From Linnemannia elongata (taxonomy: Eukaryota; Mortierellomycota; Mortierellomycetes; Mortierellales; Mortierellaceae): DNA of 64,000 nucleotides. Position 1 is the first letter of the stretch; each line of letters starts with the position of its first letter. The stretch spans positions 1,736,001 through 1,800,000 of the forward strand of contig JAXBDG010000004.1 of assembly GCA_036320915.1 (NCBI GenBank). Direction: 5' to 3'. A program made the position numbers and the translations under genes. This document shows positions 1-12,508 of the stretch, piece after piece. The notes under the pieces are model-generated. The model saw nothing but the letters and a program-made list of their open reading frames with translations. It did not search any database and was not told where the DNA came from.

Positions 1-933
1 AGGTATGGATCTGTTGTTTTTGGTGGCGCGATTGATAGCAATTAGAAAGGGAAGCAGAGTAACGAAAAGGAAGATGCACTTTTGGTGGGGAATGTAACGA
101 ACTGCTCTTGGGTACCTGGCTTGGCTGTCCTTCATTATCCTTCATCGATCCGCTCACAGTTCTCTCTCGAGTGGGTTGGGAATTGCTCTCTTCATGACGG
201 ACTGTGGCTGTTTGTTGTGCTGTTTTGGGATAACTAATGCGGGTAAGTGTAATGCAATATGGGTTGGCTGCTCGTTGTTTGAAAGTGGGTGGGTGAATTG
301 AGTCCCAAAAGTCCATTTGGCGCTAGTGAATTTAGTGGAGGTGGAGTGGGACATCCCTCGGATGGCCATACAACAGAAAGGGGTGCCATACAACAGAAAC
401 GGGTAATGTGGAGTATGGGTAAGAGACCACAGTTTACAGACAAAGGTGAGGTTGAGAAGAGGAGAGAAAAGAGCAGGAAAGACGTGCAAGTACAAGAAGA
501 GGAATAAAGCAATGCTCACTCGTCCTTTTACGTTTTATCTATCCCACTTCTCTCTGTTATGTGACCCGCTTCCGACGCTTCTGTTTGTAACAAACAGCCT
601 GTCTTGTTATTTCTGATTGCCCACTTTGCTTATTTTTGCCTTTTCCCGTACCAGTTCCCCCTGTCTCCTTCCTGCCTTAAACATGCCCAATATCAGGTGC
701 CCTTGACAGACATAATTAGATGACTGGAAGTGGAACAGGAGGAAACATCATCACATATCATCACCCACTCAGGGACAATCAGTCCCCTTTATTTAACCTT
801 TCTATTCTCCCGCCACTTTCTTCGTTCCTTTACCTTTTCTTTTTCTTACTTTTTGTTCCCTTTCTCCTTCCCTTCAATCCTACCTTTCATTGTTCCCTAC
901 TTCACTCCTCATTCACATCCATAATTCAATGCA
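1..933. other. Upstream region of chitin synthase gene, no gene seen
   Basis: No open frame here has coding character. The last 200 bases before the chitin synthase ATG are pyrimidine-rich, as in many promoters and leaders in this window, and contain a TATA-like AT stretch near 788-800. This is probably promoter plus 5' leader. Any gene that begins to the left of base 1 cannot be recognised. Confidence 0.5.
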
Positions 934-3900
934 ATGCTCCGCCCAAAACGAGCAAACAATAGAATCGACAGCGATCGCTCGGCCCTTATAACCGACGACA
1001 ACCATGGTCACAACACCACTAGCAATCGGTACAACAACAGCAATAACAACAACAACAACAACAATCTCAGCAACAGTCGTACACAAACTAGTACCTCTTA
1101 TCCTTCTTCTTCTTTCCCTTCCTCCACTGCTCATTCACCATCACACTTCCAACCCTCCCATCCCTCTGCAACTCATCCCCTCCAGTCCCTCCCTCCCCGC
1201 CAACAACAACCTTCTACATCGACAACAACACCAATGACCCAACCAAGGTACCCCCCGCAGGCTCGGAGGGGTCAAACCCAGTTCGCCTCTCGCTCCCCAG
1301 AGGTCGACCAACTCAGCTCAGGAAACACTACCACCCCTGGAGGAAGTCTGCCTGACTTTGAGATCCCAGGCTACTCATCCTTCATTCGTGATCCCTCCAA
1401 CCTCGCTCGCCATCAGTCCATCCTCTCGGTCATGTCCCGCAGATCAAGGGCCTCCATCATTTCCAACCCTGACCTTGACACTGAAGGTGTCTACTCTTAC
1501 TACCCTCACCAACAGCCTAAACGTCCTAAAGAGCCAGAGCCAGAACCAGAGGAGCCCGCGTTTTCGGTGCAGCTCGAGGATTTCAACCCCCCTCCCCCCG
1601 ACTCGCCCATTCTCCCTCCTCCACAATTGATCCCTGGCGAGGTGCCTGAGCGTCAGGAGAGACGGTACAAGACCAAGAAGGTCGTTGAGTTAACGAATGA
1701 TAACCTTGTTATCGAGTGTCCTGTGCCCCCTCACTACCTTGTCAAGCAAACCAAGCAGAAGGGCCAGGAGTGGGAGTTTATGCGGTACTCGGCTGTCACC
1801 TGCGATCCTGACCTGTTCCAGGCAGAGAACTATACCTTGCGGCCAGCCATGTGGAACCGAGAGACGGAGCTGTTCATCGTCGTTACCATGTACAACGTAT
1901 GTGTGTTGTACTCCCTCATATGTTTGTATTATTTTTGTTGTCAGTGAATGTGGATGTCTGTGGAAAACTCAAAATAACCTTATCGACCCATTCATCATAT
2001 TTAACCGACGCCACCGTCATCGGTTTCTGAACGAATGGACGTCCGCACTTTAGGAAGGGGTGAACCTCTTTGCAGAAACCATGCACGGGATCATGAAGAA
2101 TATCCGTCACCTTTGTTCCAGGAATAGTTCAAAGACCTGGGGCGAGGGCTCGTGGGAGAAGGTCGTCGTCTGCATCGTCTCTGATGGGCGTAAAAAGTGT
2201 GACCCTCAGGTCTACAACTACCTCGCCGCCATGGGCGTCTATCAGGAGGGTGTCGCCAAGCGTGAAGTCAATGGCAAAGAGGTCCAGGCGCATGTCTACG
2301 AGGTTTGTTCTCCTTTTATATTTATCTTTTGGATCAGGCTGTTGCTGTCATAGGTTGTTGAGTGGAATTGTTAAGAATCACCATTGCTTCCACCTTCTCT
2401 TGAATAGTACACAACTCAAGTGACGATCGACCCAAAGATGAAGATTGCTCCATCCGCAACGAGCGACTATGTGCCGGTGCAAATCATGTTTTGTCTTAAA
2501 GAAAAGAACGCTAAAAAGCTCAACTCTCATCGCTGGTTCTTTAACGCCTTTGGACCTGTCATCAACCCTCGTGTCTGTGTTCTGCTGGATGTCGGAACAA
2601 GGCCAGGACCAACGTCCATCTATCAGCTCTGGAAGGCTTTCGATCTCAACTCCAATGTCGCGGGCGCCTGCGGAGAGATTAAGCCTGTTAAGGGAGCCGG
2701 TGCCAAGAACCTGCTCAACCCACTGGTCGCAGCTCAAAACTTTGAGTACAAAATGGTAAGTAATGGTTGCTGCGACTTATGGCAACAACAGTCCTTATCT
2801 TGCCACCAATTTCCTACGACTGACTTTGCTCCTTGTTTCTTCCACTGAACAGAACAATATCCTGGACAAACCATTGGAATCAGTCATCGGATACATCTCA
2901 GTGTTACCAGGAGCGTTCTCGGCGTATCGGTACAAGGCACTTTTGACATCGCCAGAGACACCCGACAGTGGACCCTTGGTCAGCTACTTCAAGGGCGAGA
3001 AACCTTCGCCAGACTCGGGAATCTTCGATGCCAACATGTACCTGGCAGAGGACCGTATTCTGTGCTTCGAGCTTGTAGCGAAGCGTAACTATGCATGGAC
3101 TCTTCGATATGTCAAGGCGGCCTGGGCAGAGACGGATGTCCCCGACACTGTTCCTGAATTGATCAGTCAACGTCGTCGCTGGCTCAACGGAACGTTCTTT
3201 GTGGCCCTGTTCTCCGTCTTCCACTTTGGCAAGATCTACAAGAGCGATCATGCTTACTGGAGGTAAGGTTCCCTTTGCATCGCTCTTATCAACTGGTTTT
3301 GTATTTTGGATGTAGTGTGTCGGATGAGCTTTGCCTGACACTCGTTTATGGTCACTTCTATCTAGAAAATTCCTCTTCCACCTTCAGTTCATCTATAACG
3401 TCCTCAGCCTCTTTTTCAGTTGGTTCGCTATTGTAAGTGACTATGGTCACTTGCCTTGTAACTATGGCAAGCGCGGTTATAATAGGCACTGATTCTCTTT
3501 TCTTTTTACAATGGGTGATTCTAGGCCAACATTTACCTCACGTTTTACATCCTCGCCAACTCACTCACTTTCCCAGAGAACGCTCCAAACGGCCGGTCTG
3601 ATATCTTCAAGATTGTCTTTACCGTTCTTAAGTACTTCTATGAGTTCCTTGTCATTGCTATCTTTGTGCTCAGCATGGGCAACCGACCCACAGGGTAAGT
3701 AACTCTCATTCAGCCTGACAATGGACATGCGAGAAATGTAAGACTTGTATGTTCTTGGGATCCAACGTTGACACAACGTCGTTTTCTTTTCGTTCGATTG
3801 TTTAGGTCAAAGGTGCTCTATACACTGGCAATGGTTTTCTTCGCCATCTTGATGGTGTACATGACATTTTGCGCTGTTTGGTTGACATACCTTGGGATTA

Positions 3901-4665
3901 AAATGGCGCTCGATTCTGGAATCAAGACGTTATCGGCCGTGCTGGATGAGCCGCATTTCAGGAACGTCATCTTGTCTCTTGCCTCTACCTATGGACTCTA
4001 CCTCTTTGGAAGTGTCCTGTATTTGGAGCCATGGCATATGGTGACCAGTTTTGTGCAGTATCTCTGCATGATGCCAAGGTGAGTTGTAATACTTTTTGTC
4101 AGACCTTACAAGGACCATATTTCTTGAGGATAAAGACTAATGGGATGTTTACTCTCTTGACTATATCAACAACAGTTACGTTAATGTGCTAAATGTGTAC
4201 GCGTTCTGTAACACACACGACGTGAGTTGGGGAACCAAAGGTGACACGATCGACAACATGGACCTCGGCGCCGTCAAGTCCAGCTCTAAAGAAGGATCCG
4301 GCGGAGAAGTAACGGTGGATGTCCCCACAGAGGATACGGACATCAACGAGTCCTACATGAAGGCAGTGGGTTCTTTGAGAGAGAAAACGGTGGAGACTGA
4401 GCAGAAGCGGGATGCAAAGACAAAGCAGGAGGACTACTACAAAGCCTTTAGAACACGGTTAGTTCTCCTCTGGTGCGCGTCTAATGGTCTGCTGGTCAGC
4501 GTTGTCACGTATTCGGGTTCTAACCTGACTGGCACTTATGATACCCGATCCAAGGCATACCTGGGATTTGTGCTGTGGTCTGTTGCCTTCTTGTCGGCAT
4601 TCCGGTTTGTGGGTAGTGTTGCATATATCATTCTGCGACTTGTCACTGGAGAGCTTAGATGGTAA
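934..4665 (+). CDS. Chitin synthase, division 1 (class I/II type)
   Basis: Membrane enzyme that polymerises UDP-GlcNAc into chitin at the plasma membrane or in chitosomes. Exons: 934-1896, 2054-2302, 2408-2755, 2853-3262, 3366-3432, 3525-3694, 3806-4078, 4176-4665; all introns are GT-AG and the product is 989 aa. The first 200 residues are disordered, rich in Asn, Ser, Pro and Gln. A chitin synthase N-terminal domain follows ([17 protein letters not shown] near residue 235). The glycosyltransferase core shows [21 protein letters not shown] (about residue 585) and the product-binding signature [11 protein letters not shown] (about residue 626). Several membrane helices follow, the last two just before the C-terminus. 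There is no myosin motor or cytochrome b5 domain, so this is division 1 rather than class V/VII. Exact class assignment needs a tree. Confidence 0.97.
1021..1075 (+). repeat. CAA/AAC trinucleotide-rich tract inside coding exon
   Basis: Imperfect AAC/CAA repeats encode an Asn-rich run in the disordered N-terminus of the chitin synthase. The length probably varies between strains. Confidence 0.8.
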
Positions 4666-4920
4666 AACGACAGCAGATACTGCTATGGTACTCATAAACG
4701 AGTGCAGACTTTTAATAATAACAATACCCATGTCATGATCGACGCGTGTTGCGGACCCTTGTACTGGTTTTTTTTTGTAACACATTGCGTGACTGCGCTT
4801 CCATCGGCATTCCAGCTCTCTTGAAGGAACTCGCCTTTTGCAACTGGGACAAGGACACAATCACTCCACCACCATCCTCTTCCATTCTTCAACACGCATC
4901 CTCTCCCATTCCTCAACGCC

Positions 4921-6281
4921 ATGTCGACCACAAACGCACCCCACCTACCAACCTACACTCTAGCAGTCCTCAACTTCCAGTCGCCACCCACACCACCTAG
5001 CACTGGCACCGGAACCGAGACAAACCCAGAAGTCATAGTCACAACAACCCTCAAGGACGCCAACACCATCCTACTCGACTACCCCCCAGGAGCCTACACC
5101 GCCATGCGAACCTTCTCCCGCCTCGGGATCATGGACTTCTCGGGCCACGTCACTCGTATTGCCAATTCGCTTTCTCAGATCCATTTCCCGGAATCTGATA
5201 GACTTACGGCGGGGGAGGATGTGGCCGTAGAGAGTGAGGTGTTTGTTGTTAAGAAGGGATTGGCACTCTTTCGGGATCCGGAGAGGCTTAAGGTTCTGAT
5301 GACGGATGTTGTGAGGAAGGTTTTGAGGGCTTACTTTGCGGAGCAGGAAAATGGGAAGGGGGGTTCGGAGGCGAAAGTTACTGTTCTTTGTACTTGGAGC
5401 GTCAAGGTTCGTCTTGATACTTTCATGAATGTTGATGCGAGGTGGTATCGTATGGACGATATGGGTTGTTTTTGACACGTTTCACTCTGCATCTCATTTC
5501 ATAGGGTGATGTGCCGGTATTGTTGGCTCATGCTGAGCCATTAAAGGTCCCAAAGGAACGACGCTGTAAGGTCAAAGTCCACGGATCACCTCGCCATCAT
5601 GCCACCGCCAAAGATTCTCAATGGGTGGTAGGTATTTATTCCACTTCATCCGTCTCCCTTCAACAAATTTTTCGTGCGAAAACGCGACAGACAGTCCCCT
5701 GACAAAATGTACCAACATCATTATCTGCCATCTCAATACCCCACACAGCGCGATAGAGCAGCTTTGGAAGAAGACTTATCCAAGGACATGAACGAAGCCC
5801 TCCTTCTCGATGAAGCATCCCAAAACCTCTATGAAGGTTTATCCTCCAACTTTTTTGCATTCGACCACAAATCACAGTCGGTCGTGACAGCACCTCTGGA
5901 CAGCGTCCTTCAAGGGACAATCCTCAAGGTTGTCCTGGCTGTATGCGAGAAACAAAAGATCCCTGTCGATTTCAAGTTCCCTAACCTTAGGGATATCGAC
6001 CATTGGGAGGGCGCATTTATCACCAGTAAGGAAGCTTCTTTGCTTTAATGAATGATAATGGAAAGGCAACTCGTAAGGATACAATCATGTCTGACCATTC
6101 ACTGCCATGTTGCAAAATAGGTACCTCGAGGCTGGTGCTGCCCATTGAGACCATTGTGTTGCCAGATGGGTCCGAGAAAATATTTGGCGAGAGTCCGGCC
6201 ATAGATCTGATCCGTTCCCACGTCCTCCAGGAGTGCCAAAGACGCGTAGAAGCTCTCTTGACAGCGCAAGACTTGCAATAA
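4921..6281 (+). CDS. Class IV aminotransferase-like PLP protein
   Basis: Exons 4921-5406, 5505-5627, 5749-6025, 6121-6281; 348 aa. The first donor is the less common GTTCGT. The C-terminal half has the fold-type IV PLP-enzyme signature seen in branched-chain/D-amino-acid aminotransferases and aminodeoxychorismate lyase: NLYEGLSSNFFAF followed by VTAPLDSVLQGTILKVVL. A lysine in TAKDSQWV, upstream, sits where the PLP Schiff-base lysine of plant class IV-like proteins lies. The N-terminal 160 residues are poorly recognisable apart from YPPGAYTAMRTF. Substrate is unknown; aminodeoxychorismate lyase (folate) and amino-acid aminotransferase activity are both possible. The gene lies 255 bp downstream of the chitin synthase stop on the same strand, with nothing to suggest shared function. 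Confidence 0.8.
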
Positions 6282-6405
6282 ACAATGTGCATTTTTTTTG
6301 TTGTTTTTATTACAGGAGGGGTTTTTTTTTCGTTTGATAGTTCAAGTTATTAGCCAACGGGCCAATAGACGTCGTGGTTTGTCACATTGACTCTCAATCC
6401 ACCAC

Positions 6406-8561
6406 CTAATCATCGTCGCTGTCCAAGGCGTTTCTTCTCTTCTTGGGACGTCTCTGGATAGCTTGCTCCTCTTCTTCATCTTCATCCGGACCCTCATCGT
6501 CTGAGATCCTCCTCTTATCGACGTGATCGTCATCGTGCTCCTTGTCGCTGTCAGCATTGCGGCGTCTGCGAGGACTGTGACTGCGACTGCGAGAACGGCT
6601 CCGGCTGGGGCTCCGGCTCGGGCTGCGACTGTAGCTACGACCACGGCCACCCTTGTGACGCCGAACAGGGCTACGGCTGCGGCTGCGGCTAGGAGAACGG
6701 CTTCGGCTGCGACTACGGCTGGCACTGGGGGAGCGACGACGGCGGCGGTCTCCGCTGCGATCTCTGCTGCGATCTCTGCTCCTGTCCCGTCTGTGGCGTC
6801 CGCGTCCCTCATCCTCGTCTTCATCGTCCATGGAAACATCTTCATCGCTCGAGTACTTGCTAGCCCTCGACTTGTACATGTCCGATCCGGACTTCTTGAT
6901 CGACTATTTTCAGTAGGCAAATCGACACGCAAATGATATATATTAGTACAGGTGATTCGTATTCCTGTCGACGGCGATTCCTCATGAGATTATCTGAGCT
7001 GCTCCTTACCATGATCTTTTCCCGTCGGCGTTCCTCCTCGGCTTCAAAGTCCTCGTCATCTTCATCATCATGGTCTCCATCACTCTCCTCGAGTCCTCTA
7101 ACAGACAAGCCAGTAGCCCGGGCATGTCTGCTTCTTTCAGTTGCGACCTTGCGACGACTGCGGACCTGCTCCAACTCGCGCTGTTCGATCTTCTCCTTGG
7201 CCGCCTTGGGATCATGGAGGGTAGGAACCATCTTTGTCTTGACTCCCTTAACGTGTCTTCCGGCAATAGCAGCAGTCAACTTGCGATGGGTGACAGACTG
7301 GGTCGTGTATGGCTGGAAGGTCAATGTGTCGGTAAAAGCCAGCTGTGTTTGCAACATCAGTGCTGCAGGGTGGTGGACGACGAGGAACTGATGCTGATTT
7401 TGGAGAGTCTGAGCGTTGACTTGGAACATCTCATCGCCGAGGACCAGCGACATGCTGCCATCTGACCAACGGACAAAGCGGGCATTCGACTCCTTTTCGC
7501 GCTCTGAAATGGGTGCCTGTGAGCTGCCTTCGCCATCCTTGAAGCGCCAGCGAATGGTGTTTTCGACCTTCAGCTTGATCCTCTGCCTGTTCTCTGTCTC
7601 GTCAACGTTCATCTCATGGTCGTCGCTGTAAGTGTCGGGGTTAAACGGTTTGGTGTCAACGTTTAAAAAGTTGGGCAAACGAGACATATAGATCTAGAGC
7701 ATGATAAGTTTTAGTCAATGCTCAGTGTGAATAATACCCTTGACGGAAAAGTCTAAGAGCTGGTGATAAGATAATAATCTTACCTTGTTCTCCGAACTGT
7801 AAGGGATGCCGATCTCAGGGAGCTCAACGGACTGTCTGTTTTCGATCCTGGCCTTCTGGGTGCTCCTGAAGTCGTTCTCGAGATCGCGATCCTCCTCCTC
7901 TGAATCCTCGTGGCGGCGCTCGCGTTTCTTTTGCTTCCCCTCTCTTCTCTTTCTGGACCGAGCATCAGAATCATCCGAGATGAAATCGTCTACTGAAGGT
8001 GATCTGTAAGAAAAATATTGGCACAGGATTAGCAAAAGCGTCAAAGTCAGAAGCGCGGATAAAATAGCAGAAGTTTGCTCAACATAATGTCATGGCAAAT
8101 TGTTTTTACCTCCTGGGGGATTCTCTTCTGGCTCCACGGTCGTCCTCGCTCTCGCTACCTTCATCTCCAAAGAGATCGCCAAGGTTGTCGCGGTTGGGAC
8201 GGCTTTCATCGTCAGATCGTCGATCCTCCTCCTCCTCGTCCTCGTCGTCGTCCTCGATTCTTCCAGCAGCTCGTCTGACCTTGCCTCCAGACTGATGGTG
8301 ATCTCTGGCAGGCTCCTCGTCTCCGTCGACGCTGTCATCATCATCGTCACTGAAGCGGTTGTTGCGTCGACGGGGACGCTTGCCGATCGAGTCGCGATCG
8401 CTTCCTTCGGAGTCTGATCCACGACGCTGAGCTGGTGAGCGGTTTCCGTTCTCCTGGCTACGCTGCTGTTGATGGTCATCATCATCTTCGTCATCGTCAG
8501 AGCCAAAGAGACCCTGGGTGGGGTCCTCTGCAGGTATGGGAGTGTGTTCTGAATCGGACAT
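6406..8561 (-). CDS. LEO1: RNA polymerase-associated protein LEO1 (Paf1 complex)
   Basis: Subunit of the Paf1 complex, which travels with RNA polymerase II and promotes H2B ubiquitylation and H3K4/K36 methylation. Exons (transcription order): 8561-8110, 8003-7784, 7693-7010, 6903-6406; 617 aa. The N-terminal 200 residues are very acidic (Asp/Glu/Ser). The Leo1 core occupies roughly residues 215-385 and includes KPFNPDTYSD, the WSDGSMSLVLGDEMF strand and the QNQHQFLVVHH segment. An acidic/basic linker (EEERRREKIM) ends exon 3. Exon 4 encodes an Arg-Ser dipeptide-rich tail (RDRSRDRSGD, SRSRSRSRSP) ending in an acidic stretch. The core is unambiguous. The RS-rich tail looks like that of an SR splicing factor and is more marked than I expect for yeast Leo1. 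Confidence 0.95.
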
Positions 8562-9125
8562 TATGAATCAACTTGTTGTTGCTGTTGTTCTGAGTGCGTT
8601 CCTTTGTTGATGAGTTTCCTGAAGCGAGTTGGCGATTAAAATACAGAAGAGTGCGCGTTTAGAAAGAGAGGAAGAGAGGAAGAGTGCGCTCTCTCTTTTG
8701 GTGGAGTCGATCCTGGTGTTTACGGGGGTGCTGAGGAGATGGACGATCGAGCCCTGAATCGCGTTCGTTGTGGTTGTTGAAAGAAAGGACGCTGATGGGT
8801 TGAGGAGGCAAGACTCGATTTTTATTTTTCAAAGCCGCTTGTTAAACGTTTCCGTCCTCAAGGGATCATGTGACGTTTAGAGGCGCTTTGATAGCCCCTC
8901 TCTTGACTTGACTTTGCCCAGCACCTTTTTTTTCCTTTTTGCACTCCTCCTCACTCCTCCTCTCCCGCACCTCCTTCCTTCCCTCCTTTTCCCTTTCCAC
9001 GTATCCTTTACGCTCTAGCCCTATTCTTCTTCCCCTTCCTCCCCTTTCCTGCTTCTTTACGCCACCTCCACAACTCTCTTCCCTTTCCTCCTCTTCCTCT
9101 CCTCACACTTCCCTTAGGATTTTTC
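8562..9125. promoter_or_regulatory. Divergent promoter between LEO1 and PA-TM-RING gene
   Basis: A 564-bp gap separates two start codons that point away from each other. It contains CT-rich stretches (8935-9110) directly before the + strand ATG and no coding signal. It probably carries both promoters. Confidence 0.55.
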
Positions 9126-11629
9126 ATGTTCCGAGGTGCATCCTTCCTCCTTTTCCTCAACTGGATCTGCATCGTCCTCTGGCTCATTGCATCCTTCCAG
9201 TCAACTGAGGCCTCCATCGTCGTCGTTGTAAATACACTTTGACACCTCTTTCGCACACCTTGCACAATAATACGCCCCATAGCCAGATAGATTCTCGATT
9301 CTCACAATATCCCTCCACACAATCCTTTGCCATATAGGCTACAAATGACTCGTATATCGACAGAACAGCTGCGTTCGGCCCCAGGATCCCAGAAGATGGC
9401 ATCCTCTTAAACTTAATCGCCATCGAGACGCTAGATCCAGACGAGGAGCGTACAGCCTGTCGCCCTGTCAATGCGACCATCAACGACCTTCCCTGGGTCG
9501 CCCTAGTCGAACGTGGCGGTGACTGCAGCTTTGTCGACAAAGTGAGACATATGGAGGCTTCGGGAGCTAGCGCCGTCATTGTCGGCGACAATGTCAAGGG
9601 CGGTCTTCTCGTCATGTACTCTGCTGGTAAGCTATCACTTTAAATTGGCCAACGACATGGACGCTTCTAAAGAGGATGGGGGTATTTTCGATGTGTTAGT
9701 TTTTGCTGTTGATTTGTCCCTATCACAACTGCGAATGAGCGAGCGAGGAGAACTATGTCGTCTTCTTTCTGTCACTCCTTTCCCCTTCTTTTTTTTTTAT
9801 TTATCAAGTGGACATTGTTTTCTACTTTTTTCCCTTTGTCTCGTGTAATTGTGCTCGATTGCGATACCGACCAATACCCATATACAACGGACATTTTCTC
9901 CCTTCTTGTTCTTGTCGAATGGCATGGGAACTTGTTGCTGTATTTTGTGTATGAGCTCATACAGCCGTCTTTTTGGTTCATGCGTGTCCGGAGTGTAAGA
10001 CAAAACGGGAGATGTAGGAGAATTGGCACCAAGACAACAACAGCATCAGTAACAGCGTGGGAGATAGAGACGGGAATCATGCGGATTGGAATCGTATTTT
10101 TGGGCACGCCACCCCTCGTCCGACCATCCGTTCGTTCAATTCGTTCGTCCGTCAATAACTGGGGATTGTTGATTCAAGTCTCTTCCTTCGTTTTGTGTTT
10201 TTCTCGCGCACTCTCTCTATCGCCTTGTTCATTTTTTGCTTTTTTTATGCCCTCATTTTTGTGTTACTCTTTTTGTTCTCTGTCTTGGTTACGACCTCCT
10301 TGTCAATTCTGTTTAACCGTTCCCTGGGGAATCTCTCTTATTCATCCACTTATTTTGCTTTTACTGCGTCAAGAGTCACAACCCCCTTTTTTCCCTATCA
10401 TCCGCATATCGTAATGATACAATCCCTTTTGGAACTCTCGTATGGGTCCTTTTTTCTGCACCAATAGATGACACCTCAGACATCCACATCCCAGCTGTAT
10501 TCATTACGCAGAACCATTATCGAGAGCTGCGCTACCTCGGCATGGAGCTTGGACGCGCGTTCCTGGTCAAGATGACTCCGGATGACATGAATTGGTAAAA
10601 CAAACAATAAGCTATGTGTCGTTTTTGAACCCTTTTGTTCAAGATTGGATAGTAAGCTCAATGCAAACAAGCGGGAAGCATGAACTGACTATTCTATCCC
10701 CTTTTTTTCTTGTTCTGTCCTCCTCCCCCTGCCTCTGTACTCGGTTGTTATTCTGTTTTCCTCTGCTTCTTTGTTTGGGTGCACAACATTTGCATTTGCA
10801 TTATTTGTTCTGCTTTTTTCTAGGCCAGTGTTGGACGTGATCATTTTTATTATCCTGTCGCCTGCATTCGTGGTACTCTTCTTATACCTGGTCTGGAGGA
10901 TCCGGCTTAGTCAACAGTTTGCTGCCGATCTGGCTCCTGCAGAGGTGGTCAGCAACCTCCCCATCAAGGTCTTTTTCAACTCTAAGCTTAAAGAGAACGA
11001 TCCCGTTGAATGTGTCATCTGTCTCGAAGAGTTTGAAGACGAGGCCGAGTTGCGTGTTCTTCCTTGCCGACATGAGTACCACGTTGTCTGCATCGACAGC
11101 TGGCTCACCAAGCGCAAGAAATTCGTAAGTCTTTTATACTTTCATTGTTTTAAGTTTATTTTTGTGCGCACTTTTCACATCATCAAGAATACGCCACTAA
11201 AGCGTTGGTTATTTTTATTTTGCCACCAAAATATGCAAAAACTAGTGCCCGATCTGCAAACGGGATATTTGCACTCCTTCGGAGTCGACCCCTCTGTTGG
11301 GCTCATCTGGCACTGATACCCGGGGAGACGGTTTCAACAACCGCTCTTCTACTCGCCCCTTGCCCCACCATCACTCTTCCTCCAATGCATCATCTTCAGG
11401 ATCGGGATCAGCGGCGTCCAGTGCAGGATCGAGTTCACGGCCCCGACCACAACGTCAACAACCCAGTAGATCGTCCTCTTCTATAGTCCCTTCCTCTGCT
11501 CCCGCTGCTATTACCCCTGCCGCTGCTCCTGCTGGAGGATCTGGACCCAATCCCCCGCAATCCACTGCCACTGCTACGCATAACCAGAGGCAATTGAACA
11601 CTGAGGAGGATGTTCTGCGCAGAGTGTAG
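9126..11629 (+). CDS. PA-TM-RING E3 ubiquitin ligase (RNF13/GRAIL type)
   Basis: Exons 9126-9227, 9338-9626, 10468-10594, 10824-11124, 11246-11629; 400 aa. Start chosen because it alone gives a signal peptide (residues 1-29, hydrophobic core ASFLLFLNWICIVLWLIA) that joins in frame to the protease-associated domain. The PA domain (about 40-170) shows PWVALVERGGDCSFVDKV and GASAVIVGD. One membrane helix follows (about 175-197). A cytosolic RING-H2 finger spans 236-277: CVIC, then CRHEYHVVC, then CPIC supplied by the last exon. The C-terminal tail is Ser/Pro/Ala-rich. Family members ubiquitylate membrane or endosomal substrates. The second intron (841 bp) is much longer than others in the window. 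An AATAAA lies about 210 bp past the stop (near 11838). Confidence 0.93.
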
Positions 11630-12277
11630 TTCAGGAATTTCACCTCCACAACTAACCGCTCAGCCTCATTCAGCAATTGTATTCAAGGACAAAATGCTCA
11701 ATAATACAGGCGACGCGGGATTTCTTTCAAACCCTCCAACCTGCTACGCCTCCCTTTACTCGATGTACTGTACATACTTAAAACAACTACTCTCCTTGTT
11801 CTTTAGCAGTTTCTCCTCCGTTCTCAAAATGTCAACTAAATAAAGCAAGGGAAAGTTTTTCATCTTCAGCAACAGCCACAGTACCATCAACAACAACAAC
11901 GAAGCGTGTGCTCAAAAATCGCGATGCAATTTGCGGCTTTTATTGTTGAAAGGTCGTGGACGGTTTCTGAACAGGGAAGCCTAGTGTACTCTGAACCGAG
12001 CTGGTATCTATTGTTAGTGAGAGAATGGACAGTGACAGTGATAGGCGGATTAGGGGAGGGGGTTAATGTTAATTCGTGCCGTACCTGTTATAGAGACACT
12101 CAGTGTATTTTACCATGATAAGGGTACCTACCTTTAAGTTGTTGGAGAACCAGCTCCGTTCTAACAAAAATGCGCTGGATCAACTCTTTGGCCTAAACGT
12201 TTTACAAGACACACGAGAGAACACGTCAGTTGTCGTCAGGTCATTTCATTACATTCCATTGCCACTCCCCTTTCTAC

Positions 12278-12315
<38 letters not shown>

Positions 12316-12508
12316 GCGTGTTTCATTAGCCAAGTCTTACGTTTGTGCGGTCCATGTGGGCGGCTCCCGAGTCGACTATGCCAAATTACGGAGTTAGCGA
12401 AACGATAAATAAAAGGCGTGGTTAAAAAAAATTGTTATACACCTTCTAAAGAGTAATTGCGCATACACAACTGCCATCATAAGCAAAGAACAAAAAATAG
12501 CAAAACAA
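11630..12508. other. Convergent intergenic region with poly(A) tract
   Basis: The 3' ends of the RING gene and the SLF2-like gene face each other across this gap. It holds an AATAAA signal near 11838, a 33-base poly(A) run and no open frame with coding character. Confidence 0.6.
12279..12311 (+). repeat. Poly(A) run, 33 bases
   Basis: Uninterrupted A tract in a convergent intergenic gap. Comparable 23-42 base A or T runs occur at 12906, 24132, 39621, 42731, 43922, 51213, 51415, 56450 and 63711, always in introns or between genes. Confidence 0.95.

Noticed and set aside
6342..8506. Ala/Thr/Val-rich and Ser-rich frames overlapping LEO1 on both strands
   Set aside because: Shadows of the RS-rich and acidic codons of LEO1; no introns or domains support them.
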